Shown here: one piece after another, positions 42,598-51,852 of the stretch
How positions within the stretch are numbered: the first letter of the stretch is position 1
Layout of the letters: every line of letters starts with the position of its first letter
Origin: Candidatus Accumulibacter phosphatis
GTDB lineage: Bacteria; Pseudomonadota; Gammaproteobacteria; Burkholderiales; Rhodocyclaceae
Assembly (NCBI RefSeq): GCF_012939955.1
Contig: NZ_SPMY01000045.1
Span: 1 to 64,000, forward strand
Direction: 5' to 3'
DNA length: 64,000 nt
Program-made: the position numbers and the translations under genes
Notes under the pieces: model-generated
What the model saw: only the letters and a program-made list of their open reading frames with translations
What the model was told of the DNA's origin: nothing
Database searches by the model: none

Positions 42598-44436
42598 ATG
42601 CAGAAGATCGAAGCGGTCAATGATTTCGTCATCAAGTTCGCCAACATCAATGGCTCGGGATCGGCCTCGGCGAACGAACTTGTCGCGCGCGCCATCCTGC
42701 GCATGGGCGTGCCGGTATCGCCGCGCAACATCTTCCCCTCGAATATCCAGGGACTGCCGACCTGGTTCGAAGTGCGCGTCACCGAACGCGGCTACCTGGG
42801 TCGGCGCGGCGGTGTCGATATGATGGTGGCCATGAACCCGCAGACCTGGGATCAGGATGTCCGGGAAGTCGAAACCGGCGGCTACCTGTTCTACGACAAT
42901 TCCCGGCCGCTACCCCGCTCGCGGTCGCGTGATGACATCCACGTCATCGGCATGCCACTCACCGAGCTCTGCAACAATGCTTACAGCGACCCGCGGCAAC
43001 GGCAACTGTTCAAGAACATCATCTACGTGGGCGCTCTGGCGCATTTGCTCGACATCGAAGCGAGCGAAATCGAGAAACTCTTCGCCCAGCAGTTCAAAGG
43101 CAAGGAGAAGCTGCTCGATGCCAACGTCCAGGCACTCGCGGTCGGCCGCGAATACGCGCGCGAACACCTCAAGCCGATCGGACTCAAGGTCGAGCGCCGC
43201 GACAAGGTTGGCGACCACATTTTTGTCGATGGCAACACCGCCGCGGCGCTGGGCTGTGTCTATGGCGGCGCCACGGTCTGCGCCTGGTACCCGATTACCC
43301 CGTCATCGTCAGTCGCCGAGGCCTTCATCCGCTTCACACAGAAATTGCGCGTCGACCCCGCGACCGGCCAGCAGCGCTGTGCCGTGGTGCAGGCCGAGGA
43401 TGAGTTGGCGTCGATCGGCATGGTCGTCGGCGCCAGCTGGAACGGCGCACGTGCTTTTACCGCGACCTCGGGACCCGGCATCTCGCTAATGTCCGAGTTC
43501 ATCGGCCTTGCCTACTTCGCGGAAATCCCGGCGGTGCTGATCAACGTCCAGCGGGGCGGCCCCTCTACCGGCATGCCGACACGCACCCAACAGTCCGACA
43601 TTCTTGCCTGCGCCTACGCTTCGCACGGCGACACCCGGCACGTGCTGCTTTTCCCCGAAGATCCCTACGAGTGCTTCGAGATGTCGGCACAGGCGCTCGA
43701 CCTCGCCGAGCGCCTGCAGACACCGGTTTTTGTCATGAGCGACCTCGATATCGGCATGAACCAGCGCCTCTGCCGTCCCTTCGCCTGGGACGACAGCGTC
43801 GAATACGATCGCGGCAAGGTAATGACCCGCGACGCACTCGACGCCGGCACCGACTTCGGCCGCTACCTCGACGTTGACGGGGACGGTATTCCCTACCGTA
43901 CCTATCCGGGAACGCACCCCACCAGGGGTGGCTATTTCACGCGCGGCACAACCAAGAATGCTTACGCGGCCTACTCCGAAGCCGGCACGGACTACGTCGA
44001 AAACATGCAGCGATTGCTGCGCAAGTTCGAAACCGCCAAGTCGCTGGTGCCGCTGCCAGTGCTTACTGCTGCCAGGCACCCGGCGCGCTTCGCTGTCATC
44101 TTCTACGGATCGACCAGTCCGTCGATGCACGAAGCGCTCGACGCGCTTGCCGAACACGGCATCTACATCAACGCCCTGCGCATACGCGCTTTCCCTTTCC
44201 AGGACGAGATCGTCGACTTCATCGCGGCGCATAGCAAGGTCTTCGTCTTCGAGCAGAACCTGGACGGGCAGTTGACCACCCTGCTGATCAATGAGGCTGG
44301 CGTACGCCCGGCGAGTCTGGTGACGGTGGTCCACTACGACGGCACGCCAATTACCGCGCGCTTCATTACGCGGGAGATCTCCGATCGCGTCGCGCGCCTC
44401 AACGTGCATTCTCTCAAAGAAGACAGAGTGGCCTGA
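42598..44436 (+). CDS. korA: 2-oxoglutarate:ferredoxin oxidoreductase, alpha-gamma subunit
   Basis: 612 residues. The gamma-type domain is N-terminal (FVIKFANINGSGSASANELV, VRVTERGYLGRRGG) and the alpha-type domain follows (GNTAAALGCVYGGATVCAWY, PITPSSSVAEAFI, VQAEDELASIGMVVGASWNG). The C-terminal QNLDGQLTTLLINEAG is typical. With KorB it oxidatively decarboxylates 2-oxoglutarate (or another 2-oxoacid) to the acyl-CoA. Other 2-oxoacids cannot be excluded by sequence alone. Ribosome site GAGGAAAG precedes the ATG; korB starts one base after its stop. Confidence 0.92.
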   Translation: MQKIEAVNDFVIKFANINGSGSASANELVARAILRMGVPVSPRNIFPSNIQGLPTWFEVRVTERGYLGRRGGVDMMVAMNPQTWDQDVREVETGGYLFYDNSRPLPRSRSRDDIHVIGMPLTELCNNAYSDPRQRQLFKNIIYVGALAHLLDIEASEIEKLFAQQFKGKEKLLDANVQALAVGREYAREHLKPIGLKVERRDKVGDHIFVDGNTAAALGCVYGGATVCAWYPITPSSSVAEAFIRFTQKLRVDPATGQQRCAVVQAEDELASIGMVVGASWNGARAFTATSGPGISLMSEFIGLAYFAEIPAVLINVQRGGPSTGMPTRTQQSDILACAYASHGDTRHVLLFPEDPYECFEMSAQALDLAERLQTPVFVMSDLDIGMNQRLCRPFAWDDSVEYDRGKVMTRDALDAGTDFGRYLDVDGDGIPYRTYPGTHPTRGGYFTRGTTKNAYAAYSEAGTDYVENMQRLLRKFETAKSLVPLPVLTAARHPARFAVIFYGSTSPSMHEALDALAEHGIYINALRIRAFPFQDEIVDFIAAHSKVFVFEQNLDGQLTTLLINEAGVRPASLVTVVHYDGTPITARFITREISDRVARLNVHSLKEDRVA

Positions 44437-44437
44437 C

Positions 44438-45493
44438 ATGACCTACCTCGCCAAACCCAAACTTCACCATCCGACGCTCGCCAAGAACCGCGTCGGCTAC
44501 ACACGCCGCGACTACGAAGGCAAGATATCGACGCTTTGTGCCGGTTGCGGCCATGACTCGATCTCGGCGGCGATCATCCAGGCCTGCTGGGAACTTGACA
44601 TCGAGCCGCATCGCGTCGCCAAGCTCTCGGGCATTGGTTGCTCATCGAAAACGCCGGATTACTTTCTCGGCAACTCGCATGGCTTCAACACCGTGCACGG
44701 GCGCATGCCATCGGTGCTCACCGGCGCCAACCTGGCCAACCGCGAGCTGATCTACCTCGGCGTTTCGGGCGACGGCGATTCGGCGTCGATCGGCCTCGGC
44801 CAGTTTGCGCACGTCCTGCGCCGCGGTGTCAACATGACCTACATCGTCGAAAACAACGGTGTCTATGGGCTCACCAAAGGGCAGTTCTCTGCCACCGCGG
44901 ACAAAGGCTCGAAGTCGAAACGCGGACTGGCCAACAACGACACCCCGATCGACCTCGCCAGCCTGGCGCTGGTGATGGGCGCGACCTATATCGGGCGCAG
45001 CTTCTCGGGCGACAAGGCGCAGTTGGTGCCACTGATCCGCGGAGCGATGGCGCATCCCGGCGCGGCGGTCATCGATGTCGTCTCACCGTGCATCGCCTTC
45101 AATAACCATTCCGGTAGCACCAAGAGCTACGACTACGTGCGCGAGCATAATGAAGCAGTCAACCGGCTGGACTTCTTCCCACAGCGCGAGGAAATCACCA
45201 CCGAGTACGGCGAAGGCGAGGTCATCGATATTCGCCAGCACGACGGCTCGATCCTCCGCCTGCGCAAGCTGCACGCCGAGTACGACCCCGGCGACCGGGT
45301 GCGCGCCATGGCCTACGTCCAGGAGCACGCCGCGCGCGGCGAAGTGGTCACCGGCCTGCTCTACGTAGACAACGATGCCTGCGACCTGCACCAGCAGATC
45401 AACACTGTGGAACAGGCCCTGAACACGCTGAGTGCCGCTGAACTCTGCCCCGGCTCAGCCGCACTCGAGAAGATCAACGCCTCGCTGCGCTGA
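44438..45493 (+). CDS. korB: 2-oxoglutarate:ferredoxin oxidoreductase, TPP-binding beta subunit
   Basis: 351 residues. It has the cluster/TPP-associated CAGCGHDSISAAIIQACWEL and the thiamine-diphosphate motif GDGDSASIGLGQFAH...ENNGVYGLTKGQ. It binds TPP and the catalytic iron-sulfur centre. It ends the korCAB operon. Because the ferredoxin-linked enzyme is oxygen-sensitive and reversible, its presence suggests anaerobic or micro-aerobic TCA operation alongside AcnB. That is inference. The start ATG overlaps nothing but is one base after korA, so coupling is likely. Confidence 0.93.
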   Translation: MTYLAKPKLHHPTLAKNRVGYTRRDYEGKISTLCAGCGHDSISAAIIQACWELDIEPHRVAKLSGIGCSSKTPDYFLGNSHGFNTVHGRMPSVLTGANLANRELIYLGVSGDGDSASIGLGQFAHVLRRGVNMTYIVENNGVYGLTKGQFSATADKGSKSKRGLANNDTPIDLASLALVMGATYIGRSFSGDKAQLVPLIRGAMAHPGAAVIDVVSPCIAFNNHSGSTKSYDYVREHNEAVNRLDFFPQREEITTEYGEGEVIDIRQHDGSILRLRKLHAEYDPGDRVRAMAYVQEHAARGEVVTGLLYVDNDACDLHQQINTVEQALNTLSAAELCPGSAALEKINASLR

Positions 45494-45499
45494 GTGCCA

Positions 45500-45575
45500 G
45501 TGTCGTGTTTCATTGTTGAGGAGACCTTAGGCAAGCATCCCCCAGCCACCGTCATTGCTGCCGCCTGCGCGACCG
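45500..45575 (+). repeat. Dispersed intergenic repeat, copy A
   Basis: The segment GTGTCGTGTTTCATTGTTGA, GGAGACCTTAGGCAAGCAT and CCACCGTCATTGC recurs in inverted orientation at about 60833-60903 with roughly 80 percent identity by eye. It can be translated as CFIVEETLGKHPPATVIAA, but both copies lie between genes without a ribosome site or continuing frame, so I call it a non-coding repeat. Confidence 0.7.
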
Positions 45576-45645
45576 AACAAGTGCGCACTGCTGTCACCCT
45601 GCCCAGCCGTTATAATCGCGGCTTGTCCATTTCGCTGGCGCACTC

Positions 45646-46506
45646 GTGTCCGATCGTCTCGCCGTATCAGCCCAGTACCTGCTGCCCAAGCAGGCCCTTA
45701 CCACCATCGCCGGCAGCTTCGCCGGCGCGCAAGCGGGCGAGCTCACCACCCGGGTCATCCGCTGGTTCGTAAAGCGTTACCGAGTCGATTTGAGCGAAGC
45801 CGCCGATCCAGACCCCGCCAGCTACAAGACCTTCAACGACTTCTTTACGCGCGCGCTGCGCGCCGACGCCCGTCCGCTGGCCAATGCGGACTTCCTGTGC
45901 CCGGTCGACGGCGCGATCAGCCAGTTCGGGCGTATCGAAGGTGAGCAGATCTTTCAAGCCAAGGGCCACCAATACTCGACGACAGCGCTGGTCGGTGGCG
46001 ACGCCCAACTGGCGGCCGGCTTCGCCGATGGCGCGTTCGCGACACTCTACCTCAGCCCGCGCGACTATCACCGCATTCACATGCCGGTCGACGGGCGACT
46101 GAAGCGCATGATTCACGTTCCTGGCGAGCTGTTTTCGGTCAATCCGGCGACGGCGCGCGGCGTACCCGGGCTGTTCGCGCGCAACGAACGCGTGGTCTGC
46201 GTTTTCGAAGGCGAGTTCGGCAGCTTCATTCTGGTCCTCGTCGGGGCGACCATCGTCGGCAGCATGGCCACTGTCTGGCACGGCCGAGTCAACCCGCCGC
46301 GCAGCGGAAAAATTCGCGACTGGCCTTACGATGGGCAGAAAATCCTGCTTACGAAAGGCGAGGAAATGGGGCGCTTCCTGCTCGGTTCGACGGTCGTGAT
46401 GCTGTTCCCGAAAGATCTGCTGAGCTTCAATCCCGCCTGGGCACCGGGCGGCACAGTCCGCCTGGGCGAGCGCATGGCCTGCAGCGCCGTGAGCACCAGC
46501 CACTGA
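45646..46506 (+). CDS. psd: Phosphatidylserine decarboxylase proenzyme
   Basis: 286 residues. It makes phosphatidylethanolamine from phosphatidylserine at the inner membrane. Visible features are TFNDFFTRALRADARPL, the FLCPVDGAISQFGRI segment, YLSPRDYHRIHMPVDG, and the self-cleavage site LGST (in RFLLGSTVVMLFPK) that yields the pyruvoyl group. The start is GTG 45646 and fits the family N-terminus. The TGA stop overlaps the ATG of the pentapeptide gene by one base (TGATG), so they are cotranscribed. Confidence 0.96.
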   Translation: MSDRLAVSAQYLLPKQALTTIAGSFAGAQAGELTTRVIRWFVKRYRVDLSEAADPDPASYKTFNDFFTRALRADARPLANADFLCPVDGAISQFGRIEGEQIFQAKGHQYSTTALVGGDAQLAAGFADGAFATLYLSPRDYHRIHMPVDGRLKRMIHVPGELFSVNPATARGVPGLFARNERVVCVFEGEFGSFILVLVGATIVGSMATVWHGRVNPPRSGKIRDWPYDGQKILLTKGEEMGRFLLGSTVVMLFPKDLLSFNPAWAPGGTVRLGERMACSAVSTSH

Positions 46507-47295
46507 TGAAGCGGCTCTCGGCGTTCCCGGTAGTCTCGGCATGCGCCGCTCTAGCGCTCGCGATCGTCGCTCCTGTCGGCGCAGCGGACGCCCTGCCCAT
46601 CGGCGACTGCGCCGATCCGCAAGCGGCGACCGATCTCTCACAGTGCGACTTCTCGCGCCAGAAGCTGTCCGGCAAGAAGCTGCGCGGCGCGCGTCTGGCG
46701 GGCGCACGGATGGAAAGCACGGACTTTAGTCAGGCCGATCTTCGCGACGCCGACTTGCGCGGCAGCAACGCCAAGTGGGCAAATTTCACTGCCGCCAATC
46801 TGAGCGCTGCCGACCTTCGCGACGCCGACCTTTTTCATGCCATTTTTGACGACGCCAAGCTCAGCAAAAGCAAGCTGCAGCGCGCCAATTTGTTTGGCGC
46901 CAACTTCATCAACACGCAAGCGCCAGGCGCCGATTTCTCCGGTGCTTATCTGAAGGACATCCTGATGGAAGGGATTGACCTCAGCGGTGGCTCAATCCGC
47001 AACTGCAATGCCTTGCGTGGCGTTTTTTTTGGATGCACGACTGGTCGGCACGGACCTCTCCGGCGCCGACCTGACCGGCGCCGCCATGGATAGCGCCGAT
47101 CTCTCGAACAGCACGCTCAAGGGCACCCGCCTCGCCGGCGCGACCTTGCGACATGCGCTGTTCAAAGGCGCCAACCTCGACTCGGCCGACTTCAGCAACG
47201 CCGATCTCTGGAATGCCAATTTTGAGCAGGCGACGAACCTTGATGATTCAGTGCGCGCAGCCTTGGCCGAGCCTTTCGTGGTCAGGGGACGCTGA
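46506..47295 (+). CDS. Exported pentapeptide-repeat protein, homopolymer frameshift
   Basis: A signal peptide (MKRLSAFPVVSACAALALAI) and a short Cys-containing region (GDCADPQAATDLSQCDFS) are followed by many pentapeptide repeats of the A(D/N)LxX type. These include ADLRDADLRGSNAKWANFTA and ANLSAADLRDADLFHAIFDD, which should form a right-handed quadrilateral beta helix. At T8 (47023-47030) the frame is lost. With seven T it continues LDARLVGTDLSGADLTGAAM and ends at 47295, about 262 residues in all. The second half is also pentapeptide repeats, so I read the break as a sequence error. Function unknown; coupled to psd. Confidence 0.75.
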
Positions 47296-47514
47296 GCGGC
47301 GTGGCCAGGCGCCTTTCTCGGTTACCGAGCACCCACCATCGGGAGGAGCGAAGGAAGGCTCCGTTCCTGGCCATGACTCGCGACTTTTGCGTTTTTTTCT
47401 GGTCTGCGGGCGCAAATTCGACCATCGCGCCGCTGCCCTGTGTATCCTAGACGCCGTTTGACTTGCCTGGCTTTTTTCACCACGCAACCACGACCATCAG
47501 CCACTGCATATCTG

Positions 47515-47632
47515 AAAGTCGCGCACGCGACTCACGAAACGCCCTTCTCCACTCGCGGGAGAAGGGCTGGGGAAGAGGGAAACGGTCATGACTTTCATAA
47601 TTTTGGGTGTCTCCACGTGTCATGACCGTTAG
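47515..47632. repeat. Composite palindromic intergenic repeat, copy 3
   Basis: It has the AGTCGCGCACGCGACT palindrome and the CCCTTCTCC...GGGAGAAGGG hairpin at 47517-47567, then the 12-base inverted repeats AACGGTCATGAC and GTCATGACCGTT at 47581-47592 and 47619-47630. This matches the two copies near 39.7 kb. The 220 bases before it (47296-47514) contain no gene. It ends 12 bases before the chemoreceptor start and may carry part of its leader. Confidence 0.85.
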
Positions 47633-47644
47633 CGGGAGAACGGA

Positions 47645-48766
47645 ATGATTTTCGGAAGCGGGGGAAAAATCCGCAGCCTTGAGGGGCGCCTCGGCGAGCT
47701 TGAGCAGCAGAATCAGGAGCTGCGCGAGCAACTGGCGTCGGCACACGCCGCTCGCGACGACTGCCTGCAAGCCGCGGCAGCCAGCGAAATGCGCAGCCGG
47801 GAAGTGCAGCGGCTATTCCTTTCCTTCCAGTCCTATCGGCAATCGCTGGCGGAGTCGCAACAGACCCTCGCCGCATTGGCTCATCGCCTGCGCGACGAGA
47901 CGAAAGACACGCTCGCTGCCGCCGGCATTGCCGCGCGCAGCCGCGAATCGGTAACCGCCATCAGCACGGAATTGAACCAGCTCGCTGGCGACTCGCGCAG
48001 CGCGCTGGAAAAAGTGCTCAGCCTGCAAGGCAGTACCGAAAAAATCGGCGGCATCGTCCAGCTGATCAAGGAGATTGCCGACCAAACCAACCTCCTGGCA
48101 CTCAACGCCGCCATCGAAGCGGCGCGTGCGGGTGAAGCCGGCCGCGGTTTCGCTGTCGTCGCCGACGAAGTCCGCAAGCTCGCCGACCGGACAACACAGG
48201 CCACCAGCGACATCTCGCGCCTGGTCAGCAATATCCAGGGTGAGACCGTTTCGGCGCAGAGCAGTATCAGCCATCTCGCCGAGCAATCTGATTCCTTCAG
48301 TGAGCAGGGGCGGCAGGCATCGACCGCAATCGGTGGCATTACCGGTCTCGCCAGGCAAATGGAACGAACCATTGCCACGGCCGCCCTGCGCAGTTTTGTC
48401 GAACTCGCCAAGATCGACCATCTGCTCTTCAAGTTCGACGTCTATCAGGTGTTCATGGGTGCCACGGCCAAGAACGCCAAAGACTTCGCCTCGCATACCG
48501 ACTGCCGTCTGGGCCAGTGGTACTATGCGGGCGACGGAAAGCGTTACTGCACGCAGCTCGATGCTTACCGGGCAATTGAAACGCCGCATGTCGATGTTCA
48601 CCGACATGGTCGCCTAGCCGTCGAAGCGCGTTGTGCGGGCGACTTCGCTGGCGGCTTGGACGCTGTCGAGCAAATGGAAACTGCCAGCATGGCCGTGCTG
48701 CTTGGCCTCGAACGAATGGCCCAGGCTGGCGAAGCCCGACCCGATACTCTTTTCGTGGAACCCTGA
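47645..48766 (+). CDS. Cytoplasmic methyl-accepting chemotaxis protein with CZB domain
   Basis: 373 residues, no membrane segment. Residues about 5-40 form a coiled coil ([20 protein letters not shown]). The signalling hairpin tip is [20 protein letters not shown] then [20 protein letters not shown]. The C-terminus (about 250-350) is a CZB (chemoreceptor zinc-binding) domain with [39 protein letters not shown] and HVDVHRHG, giving the expected His/Cys ligands. Such soluble receptors sense zinc-linked or redox (hypochlorite) signals and report to CheA. No che genes are in the window. The domain order MCP-CZB is the common one. Confidence 0.9.
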   Translation: MIFGSGGKIRSLEGRLGELEQQNQELREQLASAHAARDDCLQAAAASEMRSREVQRLFLSFQSYRQSLAESQQTLAALAHRLRDETKDTLAAAGIAARSRESVTAISTELNQLAGDSRSALEKVLSLQGSTEKIGGIVQLIKEIADQTNLLALNAAIEAARAGEAGRGFAVVADEVRKLADRTTQATSDISRLVSNIQGETVSAQSSISHLAEQSDSFSEQGRQASTAIGGITGLARQMERTIATAALRSFVELAKIDHLLFKFDVYQVFMGATAKNAKDFASHTDCRLGQWYYAGDGKRYCTQLDAYRAIETPHVDVHRHGRLAVEARCAGDFAGGLDAVEQMETASMAVLLGLERMAQAGEARPDTLFVEP

Positions 48767-48790
48767 CCCGGCAGCAATTGCCGTCACTTC

Positions 48791-49444
48791 ATGTCTGCAC
48801 GAAATACCCTGACCGCAGCCCGCCACATCGTGGTCGAGGGCCCAATCGGCGCCGGCAAGACGAGTCTTGCGCGCCGTCTCGGTACGTATATCGACGCGCA
48901 AATGCTGCTCGAACAACCCGAGCTGAACCCCTTCCTGAGTCGCTTTTATCAGGACCAGCAGCACTTTGCCCTGCAGACGCAGTTGTTCTTTCTGTTTCAG
49001 CGCCTCGACAAGCTACGCGAGCTGTCGCAAGCCGATTTCTCCGCTCGCCCGGTGGTTGCCGACTACCTGCTCGAAAAGGATCCGCTGTTCGCGCTGCTGA
49101 CGCTCAGTGAAGACGAATACGGGCTGTACCGCAGAATCTACGAACAGCTTTCACCCGCAGCGAAGCCACCGGATCTGGTGATCTATCTGCAGGCCAAGCC
49201 GGAAACGCTGATCGCCCGCGTCCGGAAACGCGGCATCGACATGGAACGGCGGATCGCTGACGCCTATCTGACGGTTCTTGCGGAAAGCTATATGCGCTTC
49301 TTCCACAACTACGACGCAGCGCCGGTCATGGTGGTGAACTCCGAAAACATCAACTTCGTCGACTCCGACGACGATTTTCAACTACTCGTCAAGCGCATCG
49401 AATCGATGCGCGGACACCGCGAGTATTTCAACCGGGGAGAGTAA
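48791..49444 (+). CDS. Deoxynucleoside kinase
   Basis: 217 residues of the dNK/deoxyguanosine-deoxyadenosine kinase family. The P-loop is [18 protein letters not shown]. The substrate region [20 protein letters not shown] with following [18 protein letters not shown], and the lid Arg cluster [13 protein letters not shown], are as expected. It phosphorylates deoxynucleosides for salvage. It starts 24 bases after the chemoreceptor stop and ends 4 bases before the panB start. In Betaproteobacteria this kinase usually lies next to panB, so the arrangement is typical. Confidence 0.9.
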   Translation: MSARNTLTAARHIVVEGPIGAGKTSLARRLGTYIDAQMLLEQPELNPFLSRFYQDQQHFALQTQLFFLFQRLDKLRELSQADFSARPVVADYLLEKDPLFALLTLSEDEYGLYRRIYEQLSPAAKPPDLVIYLQAKPETLIARVRKRGIDMERRIADAYLTVLAESYMRFFHNYDAAPVMVVNSENINFVDSDDDFQLLVKRIESMRGHREYFNRGE

Positions 49445-49448
49445 ACCC

Positions 49449-50262
49449 ATGTCCACCCATGTCGCGACGCGCAGACGCACACACGTCGACCTCGCCAAAA
49501 TGCGTGCCAACGGCGAAAAAAATCGCCATGCTCACGTGTTATGACGCGAGCTTTGCGCAGCTCTGCGACGCTGCCGACGTCGATGCACTACTGATCGGCG
49601 ACTCGCTCGGCATGGTCCTGCAAGGGCGCGAGTCGACGCTCGCAGTAACGCTGACCGACATCGCCTACCACACCGCCAGCGTCGTCCGCGGCAGCCAGCG
49701 CGCTTTGATAATCGCCGACATGCCTTTCGGCAGCTTCCAGGAAAGCCCGCAGCAAGCGCTACGCAACGCCGTCACCCTGATGACCGCTGGCGCGCAGATG
49801 GTCAAGCTCGAAGGCGGTGCCGAGATGGCGGAAACGACGCGCTTCCTTAGCAGCCGAGGCATTCCCGTCTGCGGCCACGTCGGGCTCACCCCGCAATCGG
49901 TACACCAGATTGGTGGCTACCGCGTGCAGGGAAAAGACGATTCCGGGGCCGCCCGGCTGCAGGCCGACGCCCTCGCCCAGCAAGAGGCTGGCGCGACGCT
50001 GATCGTCCTCGAAGCCATCCCCGAGGCGCTGGCCGCCAAGCTCACTTCCAGCCTCGCCATCCCGACCATCGGCATCGGTGCCAGCCGGGAATGCTCGGGG
50101 CAGGTGCTGGTCCTGCACGACATGCTCGATATTTCGGCCGGCAGGAAGGCGCGCTTCGTGAAGAATTTCATGGCCGGTCAGACGTCCATCGCCGCCGCTG
50201 TCGCCGCCTACGTGGCTGCCGTCAAGGAGAGCAGTTTTCCGGGGCCCGAACACTGCTACTGA
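49449..50262 (+). CDS. panB: 3-methyl-2-oxobutanoate hydroxymethyltransferase, homopolymer frameshift
   Basis: PanB makes ketopantoate from 2-oxoisovalerate and methylene-THF, the first step to pantothenate. The ATG at 49449 gives [20 protein letters not shown] then NGEK, where A7 (49516-49522) shifts the frame. With six A it reads [20 protein letters not shown] and on through [32 protein letters not shown] and [20 protein letters not shown] to 50262. The restored protein is about 270 residues, normal for PanB, with all metal and substrate residues intact. Because panC and panD follow intact, I consider the shift an artefact. Confidence 0.85.
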
Positions 50263-51222
<960 letters not shown>

Positions 51223-51281
51223 CAGGCAGCGATTAGCCGCTACAATGCCCTTCCCCCTTTAACTCAACACCCGGTGATTCC

Positions 51282-51665
51282 ATGCAGAGGACAATGCTGA
51301 AGTCGAAGCTGCACCGCGTCAGCACCACACACGCCGAACTCCACTATGAAGGTTCTTGCGCCATTGACGAAGACCTTCTGGATGCGGCGAACATTCGCGA
51401 GTACGAACAGATCGACATCTGGAACGTCAACAACGGCGAGCGTTTCACGACCTACTCGCTGCGCGCCGAGCGCGGATCTGGCGTCATCTCGGTAAATGGC
51501 TCGGCAGCACGCCGCGCCGCGCCGGGTGACATCCTGATCATCGCCAGCTTTGCGGTGTACAACGAAGTCGAACTCGCCAAGTACGCGCCGAAACTGATCT
51601 ACGTGGACACTCAGAATCGCATCGTCCGCACCGCCGGCATGATTCCGACGCAGGCCGCTGCCTGA
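51282..51665 (+). CDS. panD: Aspartate 1-decarboxylase
   Basis: 127 residues. PanD makes beta-alanine from aspartate for PanC. The self-processing site Gly-Ser is in [20 protein letters not shown] (cleavage before Ser, which becomes the pyruvoyl group), and the catalytic Lys is early in [20 protein letters not shown]. It may start at M1 (51282) or at the second Met, four codons on. It ends the pan gene group and is followed by a terminator. Confidence 0.95.
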   Translation: MQRTMLKSKLHRVSTTHAELHYEGSCAIDEDLLDAANIREYEQIDIWNVNNGERFTTYSLRAERGSGVISVNGSAARRAAPGDILIIASFAVYNEVELAKYAPKLIYVDTQNRIVRTAGMIPTQAAA

Positions 51666-51697
51666 ACCATGAACCGCGCCAGCTCTGGCGCAGTTAC

Positions 51698-51728
51698 AAA
51701 AAAGCCGCGACCCAGTCGCGGCTTTTTT
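51698..51728 (+). terminator. Rho-independent terminator after panD
   Basis: A perfect nine-base stem (GCCGCGAC/GTCGCGGC, loop CCA) extended by A/T pairs is followed by six T. It lies about 35 bases after the panD stop. The symmetric A and T tracts mean it could also work for transcripts from the NYN gene arriving on the other strand. Confidence 0.92.
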
Positions 51729-51754
51729 GTTTCAGGGGCGGGTCCGTCAATGAG

Positions 51755-51810
51755 CACGTCGCGCAAGCAACTCACGAATCTCCCCTCCCCCCATTGCCGG
51801 GCCCCTCCCC
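51755..51810. repeat. Degenerate copy of palindromic intergenic repeat
   Basis: GTCGCGCAAGCAACTCACGA and ATCTCCCCTCCCCCCATTGC resemble the first part of the composite repeat seen at 39.7 and 47.5 kb (AGTCGC..GCGACTCACGAACC then CCCTTCTCCCC). The palindromes are eroded and the AACGGTCATGAC part is missing. It sits between the convergent panD and NYN genes. Confidence 0.5.
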
Positions 51811-51852
51811 AACATCATGCGAGCACACACGGCCTGGGGTCAGGCTGTGGGG

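Noticed and set aside
45494-45645. Small ORF starting MPVSCFIVEETLGKHPP
   Set aside because: The sequence recurs elsewhere as a non-coding intergenic repeat and has no ribosome site.
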